Shown here: piece after piece, positions 45,246 to 52,968 of the stretch
How positions within the stretch are numbered: the stretch's first letter is position 1
Layout: each line of letters starts with the position of its first letter
Assembly (NCBI RefSeq): GCF_000702505.1
Contig: NZ_JNIM01000001.1
Location: 5,060,327 to 5,124,326 of the forward strand
Source of the DNA: Thermogemmatispora carboxidivorans
GTDB lineage: Bacteria > Chloroflexota > Ktedonobacteria > Ktedonobacterales > Ktedonobacteraceae
Length of the DNA: 64,000 nucleotides
Direction of reading: 5' to 3'
Notes under the pieces: model-generated
Seen by the model: the letters and a program-made list of their open reading frames with translations, nothing else
The model's database searches: none
What the model was told of the DNA's origin: nothing
Program-made: the position numbers and the translations under genes

Positions 45246-45408
45246 AGCTGAGAGCGCGAGCCGACTCTCCTACACCGGCAACCTGCGCGCCTCAGCTAAC
45301 GTGCACTATACAGAAGCACGCAACGCAACGACGACCGGAGACCGTGGCCCCAGTCTCTGTCTGCGTCCTGGTCGGCCCGGCTCCTCTCTCAACGGAGTAA
45401 CGTAACGG

Positions 45409-47493
45409 ATGAACAACGACGATGCTACTCCCATCTATTGCGACCGCTGCGGCCAGGCCAATCGCTCACAGGCTCGCTTCTGCTTCCACTGCGGGCAGCC
45501 CTTGCCAGAGCACCCCCTCTCGACGATGCCCGGGATCGAGAGGGAAACCGCGTCTGATGTGAGTGCCAGCACCGGCAAGCTCCCGCTCAATCATCTGCTG
45601 CGGCAGCGCTACCGCATCGTGGCTCTGCTCGGCAAGGGCGGCATGGGAGCCGTCTATCGCGCTCAGGATACGCAGTTTGGCGACCGCCCGGTGGCAATCA
45701 AGGAGATGAGCCAGAGCGGTCTAACCCCGGAAGAGATCGCTGAAGCAGCGGCGGCCTTCAAGCAGGAGGCTCTGCTCCTGGCGAACCTGATGCATCCTAA
45801 TCTGCCGCGCATCTACGATCATTTCTCGGAAGAGGGACAGTGGTACCTGGTGATGGATTTCATCGAGGGCGAGTCTCTGGAGCAGCATTTGCTGCGCTGG
45901 CAGCGGGAGCATCCACATGGCCCGCCCGGCCTGCCGATTGCCGAGGTGCTGGATATCGGCATTCAGCTCAGCTCGGTGCTCGGCTATCTCCATAGCCGCC
46001 AGCCACCGATCATTTTCCGCGATCTGAAGCCGAGCAACGTGATGCGCACCGCCGAGGGCCATCTCTACCTGATCGATTTTGGCATCGCTCGCCACTTTAA
46101 GCCAGGGCAGGTGCGCGATACCCGCGCTTTCGCCTCTTGGGGCTACGCCGCCCCCGAACAGTATGGCAAGGCGCAGACGACGCCGCGCTCCGATGTCTAT
46201 AGCCTGGGCGCCACGTTGCACCACCTGCTGACCGGCCAGAATCCTACGCAGTCCCCTTTCCGCTTTACGGCAATGCACTCCTATACCCAGCCGCTGGAGT
46301 ACGAGCTGGAGAAGCTGATTATGCTGATGGTCAGCCTCGATGAGCAGCAGCGCCCAGCTTCGATGGCCGCTATTAAGCAGGAGCTGCAGCGCATCGCTGC
46401 GCTTCAGACAAGCGGCCAGCTTATCAATCAGTCGCAGACGCTGCCCTCGCTGACGGCGGCCTCGTCGGAGACGCCCGCCCCTGCTTCGCCGGCAGCTCCT
46501 GCCGGTGCAGGCCCGACGCCCGAGGTGATCTCGACGCCGGTACCAACGCCAGCGCCTGGCGCCTCCTCTATTACCCCACGCCTGGAGGTGTCGCCATCAA
46601 CCCCAATGCCTGGCCGGCGCCTCTATACCTACAGTGGCCACAGCGAGCGCGTCTTTGCCCTGGCCTGGTCCCCTGACGGGCGCCGCCTGGTCTCTGGTGG
46701 CTACGATCACACCCTTCAGGTCTGGGACGCCACGACGGGACGGGAGATCTTCGCTTACCGCGGCCATCAAGAGCCGGTACGCACCGCCGCCTGGTCACCC
46801 GATGGGAACCATATCGCCTCGGGAAGCAACGATCATACGGCCCACGTCTGGGAGGCCGCCAGCGGACGCCGCGTGACAGCCTTCCGCGGCCACCAGGATT
46901 CGGTGATCTCGCTGAGCTGGTCCCCCAGCGGACACCTGATCGTCTCCGCCAGCCTGAGCAAGCAGGCCCTTGTGTGGGAAGCCATGACGGGGAAGCGCGT
47001 GGCGACATTGCGCGGCCATACGAGCCTGGTGAGCGCTGTGGCCTGGTCACCCGATGGAACGCGCATCGCCTCTGGCAGCCTGGATAAGACAGTGCGCATC
47101 TACGACGCCAGTTCCTGGGAGGTCATTTTCGTCTATCAGGGCCACTCCGACAGTGTCTCTACCCTGGTCTGGTCACCCGACAGCACACGCCTGGCCTCCG
47201 CCGGCGAAGATAAGACCGTCCAGGTCTGGGACGCCACCAACGGGCATCATATTTTAACATATACCAATCATAGCGATGAGGTGACAGCCCTGGCCTGGTC
47301 GCCCGACGGGACGCGCCTGGCCTCCGCCAGCGAAGATAAGACCGTCCAGGTCTGGGATGCCACGAGCGGCGATCACCTCCTGACTTATAGCGAGCACCCC
47401 GAGGACGTCAACGCCGTTGCCTGGTCACCCGATAGCACACGCCTGGCCTCCGCCGGCGACGACGGCCAGATCCACGTCTGGCAGGTAGCCTGA
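45409..47493 (+). CDS. Zinc-ribbon / Ser-Thr kinase / WD40 protein
   Basis: A 694-residue signalling protein. A zinc ribbon (Cys11, Cys14, Cys25, Cys28) is followed by a kinase domain (about 66-335). It has GKGGMGAVY, Lys98 in PVAIKEM, a catalytic loop FRDLKPSN with Asp205 and Asn210, DFG at Asp223, and GYAAPEQ. HRD is FRD, but the catalytic Asp is kept, so it should be active. A Pro/Ala linker leads to seven WD40 repeats (about 405-694). No membrane helix is seen, so it is a cytoplasmic kinase with a propeller docking site. Confidence 0.94.
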   Translation: MNNDDATPIYCDRCGQANRSQARFCFHCGQPLPEHPLSTMPGIERETASDVSASTGKLPLNHLLRQRYRIVALLGKGGMGAVYRAQDTQFGDRPVAIKEMSQSGLTPEEIAEAAAAFKQEALLLANLMHPNLPRIYDHFSEEGQWYLVMDFIEGESLEQHLLRWQREHPHGPPGLPIAEVLDIGIQLSSVLGYLHSRQPPIIFRDLKPSNVMRTAEGHLYLIDFGIARHFKPGQVRDTRAFASWGYAAPEQYGKAQTTPRSDVYSLGATLHHLLTGQNPTQSPFRFTAMHSYTQPLEYELEKLIMLMVSLDEQQRPASMAAIKQELQRIAALQTSGQLINQSQTLPSLTAASSETPAPASPAAPAGAGPTPEVISTPVPTPAPGASSITPRLEVSPSTPMPGRRLYTYSGHSERVFALAWSPDGRRLVSGGYDHTLQVWDATTGREIFAYRGHQEPVRTAAWSPDGNHIASGSNDHTAHVWEAASGRRVTAFRGHQDSVISLSWSPSGHLIVSASLSKQALVWEAMTGKRVATLRGHTSLVSAVAWSPDGTRIASGSLDKTVRIYDASSWEVIFVYQGHSDSVSTLVWSPDSTRLASAGEDKTVQVWDATNGHHILTYTNHSDEVTALAWSPDGTRLASASEDKTVQVWDATSGDHLLTYSEHPEDVNAVAWSPDSTRLASAGDDGQIHVWQVA
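47192..47362 (+). repeat. Nearly identical duplicated WD40 blades
   Basis: Two stretches 126 bp (42 codons) apart, around 47192-47236 and 47318-47362, are almost identical in DNA. Both encode the LASA-EDKTVQVWDAT blade. This points to a recent blade duplication. Confidence 0.75.
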
Positions 47494-47554
47494 TGAGCCA
47501 GGGACCCGGCCCACTCCCCCACCCAAGAAGGTGGGCTGCTGGCTCCCAGTTCCG

Positions 47555-47605
47555 CCCCTGTCCTTCCCGCCAAGGCCAGGCTTGGGAAAGACAGGGGTCC
47601 TTTCT
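47555..47605 (+). terminator. Terminator of the kinase-WD40 gene
   Basis: Arms CCCCTGTC (47555-47562) and GACAGGGG (47590-47597) precede TCCTTTCT. A second small hairpin CCCACC/GGTGGG lies at 47518-47535. Confidence 0.6.
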
Positions 47606-47621
47606 GCTCGCCGACCAGCGC

Positions 47622-48512
47622 TCACTCGGGCTTCCAGAAGTCGAGGAGATACTCGAAGGTGGTGCCCATAGTGATATAATTGCTGGGCCAGCCGAAGATC
47701 CCCACACGATTGACAATATTGGTACGGTCCCAGATGATGATGTTACGTAGCTCATAGCCGGCCAGGCGCAGGGCCTCGATCACGGCCAGGTGGATGGTGA
47801 TACGCTGGTTCTCCCACCACATGTCGGTAACATTGACCACACAATGAGCGCGCTTCCTGAGCAAGGGCCGTAGCCCGGCGAAGATTTCGCGCATGGCCTG
47901 AGCATAGGCCTCTAGCTCGAGCGTCCCCAGGTCTTCAGGCAGCTGGCTGTACTGCTCAACACGGTGGTATTGATCATTCTTCCGCGCCTGACCACGCCGG
48001 CTTTTGTTGAGGCGCACTCGATTGAGCAGGTTAGCGTAGGGGGGCGAGGTGACAATACAGGCAACACTTTCGGGGTCCAGGTACAAGGGAATGTTGCGCG
48101 CGTCGTCCTGAAGGGCCAACTGACGAGGCTGAATCGCCAGGGGCTCGCCAGGCAGCGACTCGCGGCTGAGCCGCTCCTCCGCCAGGGCAACGTAGTCAGG
48201 ATGGATGTCGAAGCCAACGGCGTTGCGCCCAACATCACGGGCCGCAATGAGGGTGGTGCCACTGCCCATAAAGGGATCAAGCACGAGCTCGCCACGATGC
48301 GTGAAGAGTTCAATGCAGCGCCGCGCCAGGGCAATGGGGAAGGCCGCCGGATGCTTCTGCTTGTCGCGAATATCGCGTTTCTCGTAGGAGAACTGCCAGA
48401 CGCCCAACTGGCATTTGATCCATTCTTTGGGCGTCAGGCAGTTGAGATGGGAGGGATCACAGTGGCAGGTACGTTGGCCACTAATCATGAGCTTCTTCGG
48501 TTGGGCTTTCAT
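47622..48512 (-). CDS. Orphan DNA (cytosine-N4 or adenine-N6) methyltransferase
   Basis: A 296-residue DNA amino-methylase. Motif X-like KHPAAFPIALARRCI comes first (about residues 53-67), then the SAM motif DPFMGSGTT (79-87), then the catalytic TSPPY (155-159). This order is motif I before motif IV with a long C-terminal part, as in gamma-type enzymes. TSPPY favours N4-cytosine. An N-terminal Cys/His patch (CHCDPSHLNC) could bind metal. No restriction endonuclease gene is adjacent. It may mark the genome for regulation or come from a phage. Confidence 0.88.
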   Translation of the reverse strand: MKAQPKKLMISGQRTCHCDPSHLNCLTPKEWIKCQLGVWQFSYEKRDIRDKQKHPAAFPIALARRCIELFTHRGELVLDPFMGSGTTLIAARDVGRNAVGFDIHPDYVALAEERLSRESLPGEPLAIQPRQLALQDDARNIPLYLDPESVACIVTSPPYANLLNRVRLNKSRRGQARKNDQYHRVEQYSQLPEDLGTLELEAYAQAMREIFAGLRPLLRKRAHCVVNVTDMWWENQRITIHLAVIEALRLAGYELRNIIIWDRTNIVNRVGIFGWPSNYITMGTTFEYLLDFWKPE

Positions 48513-48681
48513 GAGGATGTTTGTCCCTCCCTTCCCGCTCCCCCGCTCGCTCGGAGACAGGCAGGGTAGAGTCTGGCAATCGCATCAGGGACGTGGACCA
48601 AGGCTCACAACCCGTCAGCCTGCTTGCCCTCGGCTGACTGGATCGATCTATCTACCTACTCTATTATTCTACCTCCTCATA

Positions 48682-49488
48682 CTACGTTCTTTTGCGCCCA
48701 ACAATAATCTGCCTGGTACCATTACCAAAAAGCCGCCGCTCGTAATCACCATAGATGGCCTCGACCGCGAAACCACTGGCAAGAAAGAGCAGCTGTAGCT
48801 CACGCGGAAAGTACATGTGGAGATCGAGCTGCGTCAGATAGCGCTCGTTCTCCCCCTGCTCGGAGAAACGTTCGTGAATCCAGACCATGTGCTCAAGCTG
48901 CTCACAGGGATCGTAGCGACGGCTACTGTAGATGAGCAGGGTGCTCTCATCAGCGGGATCGCTGATTTCGTCTTCCAGATAGAGCTGGGTGGGACGATTA
49001 AGAGCAGCGCTGAGATAGTCAAGGTTGGGAAGCAGGACATCGACAACAAAGCGCCCGCCGGGCGCCAGGTGATCATAGGTGCAGCGAAAGGCGGCCAGCT
49101 GCTCTTCAATGGTGTAGAGATGGCCAGCCGAGTTGAACGGCAGAAAGATCAGGTCAAAGTCGCCGCAGGAGGGCAAGTGATAGTTGCGCATGTCACCCTC
49201 ATGGAGGATGACGCGGCGCTGCACCTCCAGCGGCTCGCCTCCGAGCTTGCGCCGGTAGGCAGCGAGCATCTGGGGCGAGCTATCCAGGCCCTCAACGAGC
49301 AGCTCGGGGAAGCTGCGCGCCAGGGGCAGGCCCAGACGCCCACTGCCACAGGCCAGCTCTAGCACATGTCTGGATCGATATTCCTTGATAAGCTCATGCC
49401 AGAAGGGTACATCCTGTTCGCTCTGGCTTTGATATTCCAGATCGTAATCCTCAGCTCGCTCGTAATACTCACCGACACAATAGGTCAT
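48682..49488 (-). CDS. Class I SAM-dependent methyltransferase
   Basis: A 268-residue methyltransferase. The SAM site is HVLELACGSGRLGLPLA, the acidic strand is VEGLDSSPQML, and motif IV lies in FDLIFLPFNSAGHLY. It resembles small-molecule methyltransferases with a SnoaL-like or fold-extending C-terminus, but the substrate is unknown. The frame reaches to 49500, but the ATG at 49488 with a GAGGA site is preferred. An imperfect long hairpin lies 36 bp upstream. Confidence 0.82.
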   Translation of the reverse strand: MTYCVGEYYERAEDYDLEYQSQSEQDVPFWHELIKEYRSRHVLELACGSGRLGLPLARSFPELLVEGLDSSPQMLAAYRRKLGGEPLEVQRRVILHEGDMRNYHLPSCGDFDLIFLPFNSAGHLYTIEEQLAAFRCTYDHLAPGGRFVVDVLLPNLDYLSAALNRPTQLYLEDEISDPADESTLLIYSSRRYDPCEQLEHMVWIHERFSEQGENERYLTQLDLHMYFPRELQLLFLASGFAVEAIYGDYERRLFGNGTRQIIVGRKRT

Positions 49489-49985
49489 ACTGGTCCTCAC
49501 CAGCCAGGCATCAACACAAGACGGTGCGTAAAGAGCAGGTCCAGTACAGGTCAGAGTACGGGCTTGCTACGCACAAATGCCCCTTTTGCAGGGGCAGTAG
49601 CAGAGACAGGGGAAACGGTTAGAGAAGGAAAACGATGGAGGAGAACGGCAGAGGAACCGCTCTCACCATCTACAGTAGAGTTTAACATATGGCGGGTCTG
49701 CAAGGCAAGGGGTCTTGAGCCTTCTCTTGATGGTGCCTTTCTCCTCTTTGGCAGATCCCGCTCTCCCGCTCCTTCGGCCCACGTGATATATTACGGTTGA
49801 CCCACGTCCGCGCCCGCCTGACAACAGGGCACCTGACGACGTGGGCGGCGCCGGCAGCAAACAGCTATCGCCAGGAGAGCGGTCGGGCCTGCGCTGACTG
49901 TTCCCGGTGGATAGCCGCCATCCATTCGCAAACAAAACAATACTGATACTTTTCTCGGCAGCAGAGGAACATAAGGAGCATCTTT
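49489..49985. other. Gene-free region with two hairpins
   Basis: No gene is supported in this 497 bp. A 51-base imperfect hairpin lies at 49524-49574 and a second one with 8-bp arms CCCACGTC/GACGTGGG at 49801-49845. No standard promoter for the following hydrolase gene was found. Confidence 0.45.
49524..49574 (+). other. Long structured hairpin
   Basis: Arms GTGCGTA (49524-49530) and TACGCAC (49568-49574) enclose an 8-bp stem (49535-49542 with 49560-49567, two G-U pairs) and a GTAC/GTAC stem with an 8-base loop. The G-U pairs mean the plus-strand RNA folds better than the minus-strand one. It is not a tRNA: it is only 51 bases long and lacks the T and anticodon arms. Confidence 0.5.
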
Positions 49986-50939
49986 ATGAAAATCAGAGGG
50001 AAAATTGTGGCGACCGGCCTCATTGCCAGTGGCGTTCTGGGGACGGTAGCAGTGGTCAATAAGATTACTGAAGCGCTGGCCGGCGAACTCAGTCCCGGCC
50101 TTGCCGGCGAGGGGCGCCGCTATCCCTGGAAATACGGTGACGTCTTCTATACCATACAGGGACCGCGCGAGGCGAAGCCTGTAGTGCTCGTCCACGGCCT
50201 CGGGCCTGGTGCCTCGTCCTACGAGTGGCGGCGTAACATCGAAGTCCTGGCTCAAGATTTTCGTGTCTATGCTCTCGACCTGCTCGGCTTTGGCCTCTCG
50301 GATCGCCCGGCCATTGCCTACGAGCCGCAGATTTTCAGCGACCTGCTCAGCGATTTCCTGCGCGAGGCGGTGCGTGCACCGGCCCTCGTTGCGGCGCGTG
50401 GACTGAGCGGAGCCTATGCTATCGCCGATGCCTACCGCCACCCGAGCAGCTACGAGCGGCTGGTCTTGGTTTCGCCCCCGGCGACCATGCTTGAAGAGCC
50501 TTCCCAGAGTCCGCTTCGGGCGGTCTTGCGCCTCGGCTTGCGTCTGCCCCTCGTTGGTCAGTTCGCCTACAATGTATTGACCACCCGGCGCGCCATCCGC
50601 AACTACTATGAAGAGCGTGCCTACTACGATCCCTCCCTCATCAGCGATGAGCTGATCGAATACGCCTATATCAGCGCTCATCAGCCCGAGGCGCGCTTCC
50701 CTGTAGCCGACCTCCTGGCCGGCAACCTGCATGGCGATGTCAGCGAGCCGCTCGCGCGTCTGACCGTGCCTGTGATGGCGCTCTGGGGCCAGAACGGCGC
50801 GGGCACCAGCGCGGCCTTCAAGCGAGTCAATCCCCAGATTGAAACGCACGTCCTTGAACGCTGCGGCGAGCATCTGCAGGAGGAGCAGCCGGGGACTTTC
50901 TCTTCGCTCCTGCATTCCTTTGTTGGCAGCGCCGTCTAG
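49986..50939 (+). CDS. Alpha/beta hydrolase-fold protein with degenerate active site
   Basis: A 317-residue protein. A short hydrophobic N-terminus (about residues 5-28) could be a signal anchor. The fold is clear: VLVHGLGPGASSYEW is the oxyanion strand and YALDLLGFGLSDRP follows. The nucleophile elbow, normally GxSxG, reads LVAARGLSGAYAI, so a Gly or Arg sits where Ser is expected. The acid position reads LWGQNGAG with no Asp. Only the late His (CGEHLQEEQP) is kept. It may be non-catalytic or use a shifted Ser. An AAGGAG site precedes the ATG. Confidence 0.82.
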   Translation: MKIRGKIVATGLIASGVLGTVAVVNKITEALAGELSPGLAGEGRRYPWKYGDVFYTIQGPREAKPVVLVHGLGPGASSYEWRRNIEVLAQDFRVYALDLLGFGLSDRPAIAYEPQIFSDLLSDFLREAVRAPALVAARGLSGAYAIADAYRHPSSYERLVLVSPPATMLEEPSQSPLRAVLRLGLRLPLVGQFAYNVLTTRRAIRNYYEERAYYDPSLISDELIEYAYISAHQPEARFPVADLLAGNLHGDVSEPLARLTVPVMALWGQNGAGTSAAFKRVNPQIETHVLERCGEHLQEEQPGTFSSLLHSFVGSAV

Positions 50940-51009
50940 GTGACCTTGCCAGATTCTCAGCCCAGGCAGCGCCCGCGGGCGCCCGGGCTGAAGGGTCAAG
51001 ACCCAGAGG

Positions 51010-51042
51010 AAGCCGCAGCCTCGCTGAACGGAGCTGCGGCTT
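51010..51042. terminator. Convergent terminator between hydrolase and TPR genes
   Basis: Perfect 10-bp arms AAGCCGCAGC (51010-51019) and GCTGCGGCTT (51033-51042) lie between two converging genes. Confidence 0.7.
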
Positions 51043-51089
51043 CTTGCGTTAGCTCTGGCCCGCGCCCTCTTCCTTCCCTGCTCTCCGGC

Positions 51090-52616
51090 TCACGAGCGAC
51101 GATGTGGCGGATGGGGCCGGAACTGCAGGGCCTGAGCTTGCTGGAGGCGACTGAGAGCCAGGTCCACTGCCGCGGCCTGACGATCCATCTGCAGACGGTA
51201 GAAGACCCGCAGAGCGGCCCGGTAGCAGTTACGGGCCTGCTCCAGGTAGCCGCTTCTGCTGCGAGGATCACGCCCCAGCTGGCTGTAGGCTTTGCCACGC
51301 TCAAATTGCAGCTGGGCCCACTCACAGGGGAAGACTGCGCGCCTGTAGACCTGCAGGGCCTGATCGTAGCAGGCCAGTGCCTGGCGCAGCGCCTCCTGAC
51401 GCCGCCGGCCTCGGGTTGGCAGACGGCGGTAGGCTCGACCCAACGCCTGCAGGGTAGCCGCCCAGAGGGTCGGTGCGCTTTCAGGCCGGTAGACCTCCAG
51501 GGCCGCCGCATAGCAGGTCATAGCCTGCCGCAGATGACGGTAGCGATTGCCCTCACGCAGGCCGCTCCAGGCATCGCCCAGGGCGCGCTGGAGCTGGGCC
51601 CATTCTTCGGGATGGCTGTCGCGCCTGTAGACCTGCAGCGCCGCCTGATAACAGCGCATCGCCTGGCGGAGCAGGCCCTCCCGCTGGCCCGCCAGCTGCT
51701 GCAGAGCTACGCCTAGATTGTGCTGCACTCTGGCCCATTCGTACGGGAAAGCCTCCCGTCTGTAGACCTGCAGCGCCGCTCGATAGGCCGCAATGGCCTT
51801 GTGTAAGAAGGTGCAGCGGACCGGCCCCATACAATCGGCATAGGCATTGCCGAGATTGCTCTGCACCAGTGCCCACTCGACGGGATGGCTGCCCCGGCTA
51901 TAGATACGCAGGGCAGCCCGGTAGCAGTCGATGGCCCGCGCCAGATATTCCTGACGCTTGCGCCCGGGCAGACTGCGGTAGACATTGCCCAGATTGAGCT
52001 GTGTCGCCGCCCAGTCAAGCGGCACTGCCTCGGGCGTGCGCATCTCCAGCGCTGCCTGCAGGCAAATCAAGGCCCGCTCCAGAAAGGGAGGCCGCTCCCC
52101 TTCCTGGCTGACACCGGCCAGTTCAGCATAGGCAATGCCAAGATTGTTCTGGAGCCGCGCCCACTCCCACGGATAAGCCTCGCGAGTAAAGACTCTCCTG
52201 GCTGCCTGGTAGCACATGATGGCGCGTTCAATATTGAGGCGACGTGGCTGACCAGGCAGCTGGAGATAGGCGTTGCCGCGCTTCTGTTGCACGGTCGCCC
52301 ATTCGAAGGGATGGGTGACATGGGTATATATTTGCAGCGCCGCCTCATAGCAGGCAATGGCCCGCCGCAAATTCACTGCACGCCCACCAGCAGCGGCCAG
52401 CTGGGCCAGAGCATCCCCCAGCCCCTGCTGAGCAGAGGCCCACCCGATCGGATGCTCCTCCCGCGTGTAGACCTGCAGCGCCGCCTCATAGCAGGCAATG
52501 GCTTCTCTCAGTTGTTGTTGCCGATCACCAGCGGACAGCTTCGCAAGGATATGACCACGCTCAAGCTGCGCCGCTGCCCATTCGGCATCTTGTCGCATAT
52601 CATGATGGTTGATCAT
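51090..52616 (-). CDS. TPR-like repeat protein with ten 46-residue repeats
   Basis: A 508-residue all-helical protein. From about residue 38, ten repeats of 45-50 residues follow one after another, each with the pattern AI-x-CYxAALxVYxRxxxPxEWAxxQxxLGxAY. The repeats are long TPR-type units (helix A CYxAAL, helix B WAxxQxxLG). There is no signal peptide or catalytic domain. Such arrays are docking or regulatory scaffolds and in Chloroflexota and cyanobacteria often adjoin kinases or CHAT proteases. Here the neighbours are a hydrolase-like gene and a histidine kinase. Confidence 0.85.
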   Translation of the reverse strand: MINHHDMRQDAEWAAAQLERGHILAKLSAGDRQQQLREAIACYEAALQVYTREEHPIGWASAQQGLGDALAQLAAAGGRAVNLRRAIACYEAALQIYTHVTHPFEWATVQQKRGNAYLQLPGQPRRLNIERAIMCYQAARRVFTREAYPWEWARLQNNLGIAYAELAGVSQEGERPPFLERALICLQAALEMRTPEAVPLDWAATQLNLGNVYRSLPGRKRQEYLARAIDCYRAALRIYSRGSHPVEWALVQSNLGNAYADCMGPVRCTFLHKAIAAYRAALQVYRREAFPYEWARVQHNLGVALQQLAGQREGLLRQAMRCYQAALQVYRRDSHPEEWAQLQRALGDAWSGLREGNRYRHLRQAMTCYAAALEVYRPESAPTLWAATLQALGRAYRRLPTRGRRRQEALRQALACYDQALQVYRRAVFPCEWAQLQFERGKAYSQLGRDPRSRSGYLEQARNCYRAALRVFYRLQMDRQAAAVDLALSRLQQAQALQFRPHPPHRRS

Positions 52617-52968
52617 ACCAGAACTCAGCCCCCTGCTGGATTACTTCGTCCCTACTGGAACAATCGACTGTTCCAGCCCTCGCTTGAGATACTCGTCCAC
52701 CAGCGCCGCTGGACCTCTCCCTCCAAGCTGACGGCCCTCGCTCGTTGCAGAGCAGAGCAAGACAACAAGCTATAGACAAGCCAGCGGCAGACGATAGGGG
52801 CAGATTGGTCGATGAGCTACGGCGAGAGACGATGAGCGATGGGTTGATCTGGCTGATACCTTTAGCTTAGAAAATGGAAGCCACATCTGTCAAGCATTCA
52901 AGCAGACAGGCAAGATCGACAGGCAGACGGGTAAGGGTCCGCGGCTGGCCAGGTAGCCAGAGCGCGCT
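52617..52968. other. Gene-free stretch between TPR and histidine kinase genes
   Basis: No gene or clear promoter was recognised in this 352 bp. It would contain the leader of the TPR gene and the tail of the histidine kinase transcript. Confidence 0.35.

Noticed and set aside
49501-49600. Possible tRNA, because one frame reads RSSTGQSTGL, a phrase often seen across tRNA genes
   Set aside because: The fold is a 51-base hairpin without a T arm, an anticodon stem or CCA context.
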